This document shows, one piece after another, positions 33,002-44,639 of a DNA stretch of 64,000 bases (within the stretch, counting starts at the first letter, position 1; every line of letters starts with the position of its first letter). The notes beneath the pieces were generated by a model. It was given only the letters and a program-made list of their open reading frames with translations. It was not told the origin of the DNA and did not search any database. This stretch comes from Phycomyces blakesleeanus NRRL 1555(-) (taxonomy: Eukaryota > Mucoromycota > Mucoromycetes > Mucorales > Phycomycetaceae). A program made the position numbers and the translations under genes. The stretch spans positions 1,141,777 to 1,205,776 of the forward strand of contig NW_017265150.1 in NCBI RefSeq assembly GCF_001638985.1, in the 5' to 3' direction.

Positions 33002-36000
33002 ATGCCTTCTATTCTCTACCGCTGTAATGTTGTCTGCCTTTGTGCTCAATGTAGCAGAAATTCACAGGGATACTCATTGGTGACAAGCAGAACCATTGAG
33101 CACCATATTAGAAAAGATGAGCTTGAGAGAATTGAGAGACTGGATACAACTGAAAGATTGGCAAATAGTATGTTATATTTAGGGTTTATTTTTTGATTAT
33201 TGACTAATAACTTCTTTATTTTTTTAATTTTAATGAAACATAGCTGTGCAAGAAGAACAAATGATAGACGTTGATACTCAATGTAAGAAAAGAAAAGAAA
33301 AAAAATATTTGAAAACCAGTAGAGACAATAAGCTAAACTAATCTATATTTGTATATATCCCGACCTGTCAATCTGAATCCATTGAAAAAAAAGACGATCA
33401 GGCCGACTCACCTGATTCGAATGCTGCCACAATGGCTGATAATGTCTCGGTAGAAGATGAGATCAGCTAGGTCAATGGCAATGACTCTGACATTGAAAGA
33501 GACATGAACTCTGACTCTGGAAGTGGTGAAGAAGAAGGTGTCAAGACAGACGTTGAAGAGTTTGTTAATAAAGGTCAGTCATAAATGCTTTTGTTTTCTT
33601 AAAAACAGACCTAAAGAAAATTTGTTCTAATTTATTTTTGTTAATTTTAAATAGACTCATTTGATGCTCCTAACATGCCTGAAAACCCTGTCCATTGGTT
33701 CATTGCTACCTTTGCCATTCTTTTTATCTCGCATTATATTGTTAACAAAGGTGCTGCCATATTGATTGAATTTATCAATCAGTTACTCAAGATATATAAT
33801 GAAGATTTCCAATTACCAACAAGTCTTATTGGCCTGCAAAAAATGACTGGTTTTTCCAATTACCCCAATGGTATCAAGAAGTCTGTTGTATGTGAAGACT
33901 GCCACAAGGTTTACAAACAAGATGTGTCTCTCCCTACTCATTGTGACTTCAAAAAGCATGGTTCTCAATCAGCATGCAATTGCGAATTGATGAAGATTTT
34001 ATCTTCTGGTGCCATGGTAGCCAAGCGATCATACGTCTACAACTCTATTCAGAGATCATTACAAGTTTTCTTTCTTGATTCTGGGTTTGAGCAAAAAATC
34101 AGACAATGGAACAAAGAGCTTAAGGTCGTAGATACACTATGCAACGTCTATGATGATGCTATGTAGAAGGAGCTAAAGGACCAAAGTGACATATTGTTTG
34201 TGGATGAACCTCGTTCATTGATGCTAACAATGAACATTGACTGGTTCCAGCCATTTGACGGCATTACATATTCAACTGGAGCTATCTACCTTGCAATAAA
34301 TAACTTGCCTTGTGAGAAAAGATTTAAGCCTGAAAATATCATCCTTGTTGGTTTGATGCCTGGTCCTAAGGAGCCAAAGGCCAAAGAGATCAATCACTAT
34401 TTAAAGCCAATAGTCAATGAATTGCTGCAGTTGTTTATGGGGATAACCATCCCGACCTTTGAGTGCCCAGCCGGTGTTAATGTACATGCCGCTTTACATA
34501 TGGTTGCCTGTGACATCCCCACCGTCAGGAAGACCAGTGGATTCACCGCCCACAACAGTACTTGTGCATGCCTCAGATGTGTGAGGCAGTTTGCCAGGTT
34601 ACCAAGCACCAATCAGGTCGACTTCAGTGAGTTCGACTATTCGATGTGGAAAATCCGTAGCGGTCTGGAAAACAGGTTGCATGCTGAGGAGTGGAAGAGT
34701 GCCAGTACGCCCTCAGAAAGGCATCAGTTGGAAATCGAAAATGGTGTTCGATGGTCGCAGCTGCATCGCCTTGGATACTTTGATCTAGTATATGGAACGA
34801 TCATCAATCCCATGCATAATTTATTCCTGGGGACACCAAAGAGAATGATGGAGCGGTGGATAAAAGAAGGACTGATAGACAATAGAAAGCTAGCTACAAT
34901 GCAAACAATGGCAGAGACAATGATGGTGCCAATGGATTATGTGGTGTTGAAATCGAAGATCGGAAAGGGCTTTCCATACATGAAAGCTGATGAATGGAAG
35001 TCCTGGGTGCTAGTGTATTTGCCTATCTTGTTGAAGGCTGTCCTGCCAATTGAAATGTTCAGAAATTGGATCAGTTTTGTTGATGCCTGCTGACAATTAG
35101 TAAAGCCAAGCATCACGTTCTCTGACATTGATGACAGCCATAAATTTCTTCAAGAATTCTGTACTGAGTGGCAGTGTATTTACACTCCAACTATTCTCAC
35201 CTATAACATGCATTTACATCTCCATCTTTGCGAGACCATCCATGATTTTGGACCAGTATATAGATATTGGCTCTTCAGGTTTGAGCAATATAATTGTCTG
35301 CTAAAGAACGTGAATACAAACAGAAAAGATCCCTTTGAGGTTACATACATGAATAGTTTCATCCAAGATACATGCAAAAGTGATTTCGTTCATGCTGCTC
35401 TCACATACCCAAGCCAAGTACCGTTTCTTCCTCTTCTTGCCAAGCTTACTGCCACAGCTCAACCCTCCACTTCAAAAAATACAATAACTTTTCCTCAGCA
35501 TCTGTTCAGACTATCAGCCTTCATCCAAGCATACTCAAACCCTTCTCTTCCAGTCCTTGGCAATGAATCCCTTCCTCCATCTGCATTTCCTCTCCATATT
35601 GAATCCCCATCAGCAATGAGTGATGCCAACTATCCTTATTTGCTTGATTACTATAAAGTCACATACTGCATGTCAAATCTTGAAGGTTATTAGCATCCCT
35701 TCTCTTCGTTCTCATTTGTCAACAACCAAATCATAAAGTTGAAATCAATCAATTTGCTTGGCCAGGTTTATAAAGGCTGCAAATATACTTCTGGTCACTG
35801 CTCATTTGTTCAATCTCTGTTCCTTGGAAGTCAAGGCAATAATCGGTTGGCATACACTGACTAAATTTAGTATCTGTTCTTGTACTCTTTCACTCCACCA
35901 GTAGACAACACAGAGCTCCAAACACGTGTCGTTTATCAAGATAAACACGTGTTTGCATTTGTTAAGTGGTTCCAGATTGAGCATGACCGTTCAAGAGAGT

Positions 36001-36164
36001 TGGAAAGTGTTGACATCTGCAGTGCAGATTTTATTGCGTGTGATTTTGAATGTATCTTGTCAGTACATCAAATATCATCAGTTGTTGCAACATGTGATTA
36101 TAAAACCAGCACAAATAATAAGAAAATACTTGTCAACGCTTTACCACACAAACAATACAATTAA
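33002..36164 (+). pseudogene. Tnp2/CACTA-like transposase of element C, inactivated
   Basis: Exon 1 (33002-33167) has the zinc-binding pattern CLCAQCSRNSQGYSLVTSRT followed by H. A short exon 2 (from about 33243), an acidic exon 3 (about 33370-33573, ending AG|GTCAGT) and the main exon from about 33654 follow. Main-exon landmarks: MPENPVHWFIATFAILF, MLTMNIDWFQPFDGITYS, VACDIPTVRKTSGF, CACLRC, IINPMHNLFLGTPKR and MHLHLHLCETIHDFGPVYRY. Stops: TAG for Trp at 34165, TGA at 35091, TAG near 35690, TAA and TAG near 35863-35869 (Gln codons in D), and a TAG in exon 3. Next to D it is the least diverged copy. It converges on gene 2 at 36302-37430. Confidence 0.85.
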
Positions 36165-36301
36165 TATTTAATATATTTCTTTTTTAATAGAAAATTTCAA
36201 TACATAAGCTAATGTAGTCTTATTATATATGTTGCAAACAATACATATGTGTTAAGAAATTTTGAGAGTAAAAGAAAAAAATGACAAAAAATGAGTTTTA
36301 T

Positions 36302-37430
36302 TTATGACCCATATTTAAGAGCCCATTGAGATAGAGCAAGATCTAAATCAATTGGGACTGTTGATTCCACTGTTCTACCATAAACTCCTTTAAGCAGTTG
36401 GTGGGAATTTGCACCCAATTGCTTAACAACAAACGAGTCAACCTCCGTAATGAATTTGTTAAGCTAAGTAATAAACATATATTAATATTCAGCCTGACAT
36501 CATTCAAAAAAGAAAACTGTTAGGTTTTATCTTGTCACTTCTCCAACTTGAGCGAGCAACACGAATCTTATTTCTTGGCTGAGAGGGGGACATATCATCA
36601 TCTGATTCGCCTTCAGACATTACCAACTTTTGGATCAGACCAGAGCAGTTTCGACCCATCTTGAGATCAATGTCAGCCTTGTTAACATCATAAGCAAGGC
36701 AACGGCAGGTGTAGTTCTAAAGGAAAAAAACAATACAATTAATATTCTAATTGTTATTATTTAGCATAAATTGAAAATATAGTTTACATCAGTTTCACAG
36801 CCAGATCTTCTTGAATTAGTATTCAAGGCTCGTCTTGTTTCTGGAAGTTCCCTTTGGTGGCAACGTCTACTACAGAAGTTTGTGTATATACACTTACAAA
36901 GGTTGCATGTCCTCATATCAGTGCCAGCAAACTTCTTTTCCAAGTAATACAAGAGTTGTTTGACTAACTCTCTATTTGGAGAGCAATCAAAATGAACATC
37001 AACTGCCCACTTTGGTTTTATGGCATTCTCTTAGATTTCTACCTGATCTCTTGATTTTAGCTTTGGGTTCCACATATAACCATGAATGTATCCCTATTAT
37101 ATTTTAATTAGCAACAAGATCGGCAAGTGTCTTTTGTATCTTTATACTTACAAATACAGCGTTAGTATCACTTGATTCGGTGGTGGGAAGGGCAGCAGAA
37201 GTGGATGCAACACTAGTGGGTACATGAGCAGGTGCTGTGAGGGCAGACAAGGCATCAATGCCATTAATGGCGATTGCGTTACTGGTGATCACTACACCAA
37301 TTCTTGTATCCATCAATGTGATCTTATCCTTCATGGCCTTCTTCTCTTCTTTCATCGCATTCAAAGCTTGTAGCAACTGGACATCAGTGCTAGCAAGAGA
37401 AGGAACGAGTCTGCGGTTGGGGGTAGGCAT
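36302..37430 (-). pseudogene. Tnp2 element C accessory gene 2, nearly intact
   Basis: Four exons on the minus strand. Exon 1 from ATG 37430 (MPTPNRRLVPSLASTD..., coiled-coil-like LQALNAMKEEKKAMKDKI, then a Thr/Ser/Ala-rich linker to about 37153). Exon 2 about 37095-36790 (MWNPKLKSRDQ, SPNRELVKQLLYYLEKKF, CIYTNFCSRRC, NTNSRRSG). Exon 3 about 36720-36535 (VMSEGESDDDMS, SSWRSDK). Exon 4 to TAA 36302 (ALSQWALKYGS). A stop falls in exon 2 after RDQVEI (about 37035). The Cys-containing TNFC.xRC segment is shared with D but not A. It converges on the element C transposase, and its 5' side is where a mariner landed. Confidence 0.7.
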
Positions 37431-37451
37431 TATCTGTAATACATTATAATA

Positions 37452-38807
37452 CACCTGGCTTAGGGTAAAATTGACTTACTTCCAACTCCACTAAAATCAA
37501 AGAAGTACACCTCTGTTTTTTAAGGTTAAATAAGTTCTCAAAGACATGATCCTTAAAGACAAAAAATGAATGGAAGATTTTGTAATATGTGTTGCTTATT
37601 TATAGTAAAAATTGATAGAGGTTTAATAGTTAATAGCTCCTCCATACTTCTTCCCAACTAATATCATATGATCTTTAATGCTCAGACAAAACTTCACACA
37701 AGTACTTGCTGTGATTTCTGCCCACTCCTCCAACAAAGCAACTTCTAGTTCTTTTAACGTAGTAGGCTGGGGTCTTCTATCTCTAACCTTGTTATCAAGG
37801 TAGCTCCACATATTCTCAATTGGATTGAGATCTGGACTTTTTGCAGGCCATGGTAAGATAGCCACATCGTTTCTTTTTTTCCACTGTTCCGCCAACTTGC
37901 TCTTATGTGGTTTGGCATTGTCTTCTTGGAGAAGGTAGGTGGTGGTGTCCTTGTCAGGAAGGGCAGCAAGAAATGGGAGATAGTTGTCCCTCAGTGTCTG
38001 GACATACATTTCTTTTGTCATGTAGTCATCTAATATAACTAGTGGGCCAACACCTCCTGCCCAAATACATCCCCAAACTGATACTGAACCACCCAACCCT
38101 TGCACTGCTGGTACCAGACAGTCATCTTCATACTTCTCATGCGGTTGGCGCCAAACATATTGCTGTCCACCTTTCTGAAAAAGGGTGAATCTGGACTCAT
38201 CACTCCCAATTACTGATGTCCATTCATCATTCCAATTTTTTCGCTCCATAACCCATTGCAAGCATGCCTTCTTATGTGCTTCATCTAGGTAAGGCTTGGC
38301 TACAGCAACACAAGAGCGAAGGTCCATATCGTACAGATATTTGCGTACTGTTGCTTGACTGATTGAGATGTCATGCATCTCTTTAACACTGCGCGTGATG
38401 GTAGCTAATGTGTTGCGTCTATTTTTTTTTGCGGTGAACTTCAAATAACAAATTGCCCATGGTGATAGCTTCTTAGAGACCCCAGGATGCTCCTTCTCAG
38501 TGCACGTCTTCTTTGTCTCATATTTTTTAATTATATAATAAACAGTTGATTGGGGTATGCCTTCTGCATGTGAAATCTCATAGGAGCTACATCCTTCTTT
38601 ATATCTTCTAATAATCATCCCTTTTTCGAAATCTGTTGTCTTATAATATGAGTTGGTAGTTTTAGCTTTATTGTTCTTTGGCATTGTGATTTGTTTTATT
38701 AGAGAGATTACAGAATTAAAATAAAAGGAAAATAGAGGATGGTCTTCTTGCATAGAAAGAAGTCATGGCGGAGTTGGAAGTAAGTCAATTTCACCCTAAG
38801 CCGGGTG
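37452..38807 (-). mobile_element. Complete Tc1/mariner element (1356 bp)
   Basis: Terminal inverted repeats of about 40 bp start CACCTGGCTTAGGGT at 37452 and end ACCCTAAGCCGGGTG at 38807. Each is flanked by the TA target duplication (37450-37451, 38808-38809). One transposase gene on the minus strand fills it. It inserted between genes 2 and 3 of Tnp2 element C. Confidence 0.93.
37623..38684 (-). CDS. Tc1/mariner transposase, intact
   Basis: I chose the Met at 38684 (MPKNNKAKTT...), giving 353 residues, close to the usual Tc1 length. The frame stays open 23 codons upstream to 38753. The N-terminal region has two helix-turn-helix-like parts (SYEISHAEGIPQSTVYYIIK; ISISQATVRKYLYDM). The catalytic core is DESRF (first D, about residue 190), LQEDNAKPH (second D) and SPDLNPIENMW (E), with 34 residues between the second D and the E. 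It also has the family motif VWGCIWAGGVGPL. It binds the element's ends and catalyses cut-and-paste transposition into TA. With intact ORF, matched terminal repeats and target duplication, this is potentially an active copy. Confidence 0.93.
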   Translation of the reverse strand: MPKNNKAKTTNSYYKTTDFEKGMIIRRYKEGCSSYEISHAEGIPQSTVYYIIKKYETKKTCTEKEHPGVSKKLSPWAICYLKFTAKKNRRNTLATITRSVKEMHDISISQATVRKYLYDMDLRSCVAVAKPYLDEAHKKACLQWVMERKNWNDEWTSVIGSDESRFTLFQKGGQQYVWRQPHEKYEDDCLVPAVQGLGGSVSVWGCIWAGGVGPLVILDDYMTKEMYVQTLRDNYLPFLAALPDKDTTTYLLQEDNAKPHKSKLAEQWKKRNDVAILPWPAKSPDLNPIENMWSYLDNKVRDRRPQPTTLKELEVALLEEWAEITASTCVKFCLSIKDHMILVGKKYGGAINY

Positions 38808-38809
38808 TA

Positions 38810-40104
38810 TTTTCAATTGTTAATATCAGTTCTTTTTCTTTTTTATTCTCTTTTGTAAGAGATAATCCATCTATTTTGTTATGTAAATTACAGTAAATTT
38901 GCAACATAGATTTGTTGAGATGATATAATCAAGAGTGAGTGACATTGAATTGCAAATAGAAATATTAAGTATTTATAGACAGTAGTGATGCTTCAGGAAC
39001 ACTTCAAAGACAACTTCTTGAAACACTGAGATGCAAATCGGCCTTGATATATTTTTTGGCCTCAATTGATCACCTCTTTTCAGTTTTTTTTGCTATCGTT
39101 TATTGGATAAGCTTTTCGGTATTTTGTTTCAAATGTGGAAAAAAAATTTACGTCTTTTTATTTCTTCTTTTCTGCTCTTTTCCTCTTTTCCAACGTTTGT
39201 CATTATTATATTAGTGGCTTTTTTTTGGTAACATACTTCTTTATTAAATACTTTTTTATAAACAATAAAAATTAATACATTCTTTTATTATCATAATAGA
39301 TACTCATTTGCTCTCATTTAAATGCATTCATTTCACAATCGCTGTCCAGATTAACAAAGGTCAATATTATATTTTGCGAAATTAACATCTATAAAAATCC
39401 TTCTGACTTGTTTTTTTTATTACAGACTTGATCATCAAGAATAACTGCTACAAATGAATTTGGTTAAAAACATCAAGGTAGTGTATATATATATATTATT
39501 TTAATATGTATCTTACTAAAATTAAGTCTTATTATAGATGAATACTGTTGATCCCATCTTTGATTCCCCTTACATTATACAGCTGGAAATGACATTACAT
39601 AGTAAGGATCACTACTTTATTTTTTATTTTAGTTATATTAATATTATAATGTGTTAACATAAAATATTATTATTTTTCACTAGAGTTCTATCAAGTGTTT
39701 ACAAAGACAATCTATCTCTGTTAATATATATTCTTGCTACTGGTATGTAAATTATTTATTATTTTATTCGATTCACAAAAATTAATGTTTTTCATTGTTT
39801 TTATAGTGAAAGATATCATAAGGAATGCCATGGATTATCAATATCGACATCTATTTTTTGCTTGCTCTTTTCCAATATTTACAATGTAAGTATAAAAGTG
39901 TACACAAAATGTAAAAGCATACTACATTAAATATAGTACCTAGCACACATAGCTAATAATTTGTCTATGCTTCTTAAAGACTGTTGTATTTCAACAAACA
40001 GTCTGCTTTCTTTTTATATTTTCAGGTATTTCTTTTCTGTAGATAATTATTCTATTCAAACAGTATCAAGCAGACCAGTAGAAGCAATAATGGATATTCA
40101 ATAA
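38810..40104 (+). pseudogene. Element C third gene (micro-exon gene) region, decayed
   Basis: Exon-like blocks with GT...AG borders line up with those of element D: about 39325-39357 (NAFISQSLSRLTK versus D's DASPSQCPSGLAK), 39426-39475, 39538-39601 (starts ATAG|ATGAA as in D) and later blocks near 39683, 39808-39887 and 40026. Frames do not stay open (stops in the second and third blocks), so this copy is broken. It was transcribed away from gene 2 before the mariner split the intergenic region. Function unknown. Confidence 0.35.
39025..39047 (+). promoter_or_regulatory. Conserved intergenic box, copy in element C
   Basis: ACTGAGATGCAAATCGGCCT, matching the element A copy (11430-11450) and the element D core (55589-55604) at the start of the third-gene side of the intergenic region. 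Confidence 0.5.
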
Positions 40105-40580
40105 ATCAATACTATAAGATTGTTATAGTTCTAGAAACATTCTGTTCTTTTCAAATAAATACTATTATAAACTTTTACTAATAAAACAATTTCTGAAATT
40201 AAAATAAAAACGATTGAACTATACTATGGCTGAGAATCCAAAGAATTGGTCAAGTATTGAATTTAATTGAATATAAAAGATAACGAAGAGGTGTAATGTT
40301 GAACTATACTACTGTGTCAAGATCGAAAATAAATATATTATCCACCTTTAAAGCTCCATATAAAACATATAAAAATAAAACCTTGGTTTCAAAAAACTCT
40401 TTTCAATATCCCAAGTCAGATTAACACACCAAAAGTGCTAAAGAACTATATCCCCGTCATTTTTATTTGACCTCACACATGTGTATAACTGGTCATGGCA
40501 CATGGTGCTAAGACGAACTTGTTACATAGTGATATGTATCTGGACTCAATGTTAAACCCCGTCTTGACACCTGAGTAACT
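40105..40580. other. No gene recognised
   Basis: AT-rich sequence between the element C remnant and a MULE remnant. No supportable feature. Confidence 0.35.
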
Positions 40581-41640
40581 ATGCCTTTACACATACGTAT
40601 GTCAGGTCATTTTTCCAGTGAATACGTCAACAACCCTGAAGTAGTTTTAATTTGTATGACTAACGATTATACCAACCATGTTTCTGGTGACGCTTCTGAA
40701 ATTAGAACATTGCCTTTACCTTCTGAGGTCATCAAAATTATTGAAGATCAGTTAAAAGGGGGTAGCACTTGTAGAAGTACTAGAATTTCAGTTTTGAAAC
40801 AAATTGAAGAGTGGGGTATAGACATTCGAAAGCCCAATTATGAAGACATCCATAACAGAATGAGAAAGATGTGTGAATAATACTATAAGAGAGAAGTTAT
40901 TTAAAAAGTGTTAAATAAAAATATAGATGAAGAATTTACTGTATAAGTTTCACCCTGATAAAAATAAGTATCTGGATATTTGGATGTGTGAGAGGTTACT
41001 AGTGACCTTAGTGCATTTTTGAAAAAACTAAATGAATTTCTTTATAAGAAAATTTAAGTTATTTGTTCAAATTATAACCTTAAATCAAGTGTAACTAGAC
41101 AAGAGAAATTTGAAAAAATGGGTCTTTTATTTTTCAAGTTTTGCTTGCTAAGAAGTGTGTTTTTTCAAATTTGTAATCAATTATATTCTTCTAAGTTTTG
41201 CTTTAAACTGCCTTTAAAAAGTATTAGCAAAAAGATATGAAATTATTTAATATTACCGCTTGTAATTTTAGTCATATTACATGTCCAATGATATATATAG
41301 ACAGACTTGAAAATTTGATCAATTCAATCTGGTGTGACAAAGACAATGTAGTACCCAATATTTGAAAAAATATTTGAAAAGTCCAAATGCACTAAGGTTG
41401 CTACTATCACAGAATTATTGTATCTTTACTGGCAATCTTTCTGCATACAGGAACAATGCACAGCATTTTGCATTTGAATTTCAATCACTATCTAAGATGA
41501 TGCTTATGAGAATTTTCCAGTTATTTTGTCTTCATGCAATATTGAAATATTATATTTGCTTGTTACTTGTCATCCTGATACTGGAGAAGAATCTTCTGTT
41601 ACATACATAATTACAAATAATCATTATATTGGCCACATAA
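40581..41640 (+). pseudogene. MULE transposase remnant, diverged
   Basis: 40581-40880 encodes NDYTNHVSGDASEIRTLPLP, then EVIKIIEDQLKGGSTCRSTR and NYEDIHNRMRK. These match the KDHAGHTSGDMRSDICTLPL, LRAVDQYG and NYYDIWNLMNK parts of copies 1 and 2, and the minus-strand remnant at 16540-17445 even better. 41410-41620 retains SAYRNNAQHFAFEFQSLSKM (SPDPSAFAYGFMSPVQQEKM in copy 1). The frame is destroyed in between. An old, separate lineage of the same superfamily. Confidence 0.5.
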
Positions 41641-41801
41641 ATTAACAACTTGCACATCTTCACAAGAAAAGCTGTTTCACTCCCTTATATATTACTATCG
41701 ATTATAATATTGCTGAAGTTAATAAAATTATAGCAACATTGTCACAAACCATCATTTATTACTGCGAATTTTATGTTTTGCATGTCTGACAACATAACTT
41801 A

Positions 41802-42305
41802 GAGCATCTCCAGCAGTTAAATTTTCTTCTTTTTTTCAAATGTTTTTAATCTATTTTAGTAGTTTAAAATAGTCAAAAAATGGTGGGCCAAATTTCAGTA
41901 TCATTTGCTATTTTTTTTCAAGACCTCACTATCTAATATAATCTTCTTTACAATTTTTTTTTCTAAAGTCATTTTATTAGACATTTGTCTTCTCTTTATA
42001 ATCTTAAAAATGCAAGCCAAATATTCCTTAGATTGTCAGCTTTGTAACAAATATAATTTCTAAACATTTTCTAGCTATTATTATATCCTATTGTTGGACT
42101 CAAAGAAAAATCAAAGAAAGTTAAAACGCAAAAACACTTTTTTAAAAAAGTACATGAAAATCCATGGAGCAGGCAGTAAATTTGCCAAATTTTTTATTAA
42201 ATGTTTTTGGAAATATAACTGCTGGGGCTGTTTTTTTGGGTACATTTGCTAAAGTACATATATTTTGTTTAAAGCTGGATTTAAATGTAACTGCTGAGGA
42301 TGCTC
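41802..42305. mobile_element. PIF/Harbinger-like MITE (504 bp), TSD TTA
   Basis: Left end GAGCATCTCCAGCAGTTA and right end (reverse complement) GAGCATCCTCAGCAGTTA are inverted repeats. TTA flanks both sides (41799-41801 and 42306-42308). TTA duplications and GAGCATCTCC-type ends are typical of PIF/Harbinger-derived MITEs. Non-coding inside. Confidence 0.8.
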
Positions 42306-42308
42306 TTA

Positions 42309-43112
42309 GACAGCAAAGTAAAATTTGATACTTTATACACATCAGAACAACTTAGCAAATACAAGTATGAGCTCAAGGCCAATCTCAAAAATATATTTTT
42401 TGAATCCGACAAGAATAAATTTTTGAGAAAAATCCATGAATTTAGGCTTTGTGTACAAAGTCAGCAACAATTTCTTACTTACTTGGAACAGAAGAATTGT
42501 TGAGAAGATGATACTGTAGGAAATGTCACAAATTGTTGTTCCACAGTGCACATTTCAAGCGATTATGTGCAAAACTATACATTCTCAATGACCCAATAAA
42601 AATCAATTATAACTCTGTTAGTGCTACATCTCTTAGCAAATTGGATCTATGAAATATCAAGACTTTGAACATTATTTATAGTTGTACGACCCTTTCCAGT
42701 CAGTAAAATATATATATTAAAATAAGCTAGATTTTGTTGGAGTAAATTTAACTATTCACTCATTGGTCAAAATTATGTAATACATTATGGGCGAATTTGC
42801 TTTCATTTTTATTTTTTATTTTTGGTCTCTGAAATATATTTATTTATTTTTAAAAAAAAAGACAAAAAAAACTATAAAAACAACCACAAAAAACATACAA
42901 AATAATGGAAGAAGTATACAAGGTAATAAACAAATTATATTGTATTTCATAAATTTATCTTTTAAAATAATATTTTTATGAGGTTACTATAGATTAAAAG
43001 TATAAAAGTTAGTATTATCTACTCTAATAAACAGAACAAAACAAAACAAAACAGTTAATTTTTATTAGTTGTGATTAAACATATAAATGACTTTATATTT
43101 ATAAGTATCTTA
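42309..43112. other. No gene recognised
   Basis: A 67-codon frame (42300-42503, plus; YKYELKANLKNIFFES...) overlaps the MITE end and shows no motif I know. The rest is AT-rich with A-runs. Confidence 0.35.
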
Positions 43113-43682
43113 CTTGTCAATAAGATCTTCTATGATATTTGGCAGTTCTCCACTTGTGAGAGAGTATGAGCAATGCTCTAAAGATTTTTGGAACCTGTGA
43201 GGAGAAATGTTTTTCAGGGCTGCATTCTTTTTGAGGCTGCTGCTCATTATTGCCTTTTGGTCATCTGCCAGACAGCCCCATGACGGTATGGCAATATTAT
43301 TGGTACTGCACTTGGAGAAGGAGTAGTAAACTAGCTCTCAAGCCATCTTCCCAAATACTTTGTACACTTTTTAGGCTTTGATAAGATCACCTCTGGTAAA
43401 ATGTGTCGCCAACACTTGCTTGAAGCATTTAACCAACTGATTCCAACCATCTGGGTTCCATTTATATGAGAGGCATTTGATGTCACAGTCATCAGTTGTA
43501 GACAACAGCAGAATTGCATTTGAAGCATTGTCTCTAGTCGACAGAACTTGTTCTGTTTTGGAATCCTTGGTCAAAGATTCACATCTATTTTCCAATAAAG
43601 AAACTTTATGTCTTATTAAAGCATTAGACTCTTCTAAGTATGCTGGATGTTCAAGAATTTGTGTAATTTTGTATGTTGACAT
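43113..43682 (-). pseudogene. Unknown protein remnant
   Basis: On the minus strand from ATG 43682 a frame reads MSTYKITQILEHPAYLEESN, then a coiled-coil-like LIRHKVSLLENRCESL and CLSYKWNPDGWNQLVKCFKQ. After stops at about 43371 and 43325 it continues readable to LPNIIEDLIDK near 43113 (WGCLADDQKAIMSSSLKKN). The continued sense beyond the stops suggests a formerly longer gene of about 190 codons. I do not recognise the family; the composition is that of a nucleic-acid-associated or coiled-coil protein. It lies just outside the left end of the IS630-type element. Confidence 0.4.
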
Positions 43683-44639
43683 AGCAAAAAATACAGTTGG
43701 AAAATAAAATGAAAGGGAAAAAGTTGGCTGAAAAAATGAGTAGAAAGTAATTTAAAAACAAACTTTCAAAATCCTTTTAAATTTTTTAAGACAATTAGCA
43801 CACTTGTAATTTTCAATACTAATGTGCCAATATAATAAAAGAAATATTCTCATCTTTTGAACGTTTTTTGCAATCTTACAACCCTACTTCTCTTAACATA
43901 CAAATATAAACCAAAATAAATATCAAAGATATACTGGATTTTTCTTATTCAATTGCGGTTTATAAAAAAGAGTTTGCTTTTTTTTAGAATCAGTTTGCTG
44001 CCACACTGAAACAAATTTGCGTTCTATCCTACCAAATTTGCGTATTTTTTTAATTTACGTTTTTAATTTGCACTTTTAATTTTTATTTTAGTCTCAATTT
44101 ACAAAGCTTGTTTGCACAAAATATAAATGTAAATTGCGATAAAAAAATATAAATTGCATATTATTTTTTATTTTCTGCGTTTCTGTGTTTTGCCTGCTAG
44201 TATACACTATTTCTGGATATTATTTGTGCAAAAATAAAAATTGAATTGGTGAAAAAATGGAATTTACCAAATGCATCAAAAAAGATAAATTAAGAAAAGA
44301 AATGCCAAAAAATTGCACTAAGTTTTATATTTATTCTTGCACCGAATCTAATTTTATTTTTGACTAATAATTCCTGGAAAATGTATATATTTTATATGTT
44401 TAATAAAAGAACATTATAACTATAAGTTTCATATTACTTCTGTCATTTAATTTATCTATATAGGTTTTAATTTTTTGCATTTCTGTTTTACGCTTGTCAC
44501 ATATATTTGCTTTTTTAATAAAAGAACATTGTAGCTATAAGTTTCATATAAATTCTGGCATATAGTTTATTCATAGTTTTTCTTGTAAAAGCATAGTTTT
44601 GACATATTTGCATAGTGTTTTTTCATATTCTTCTAAACT

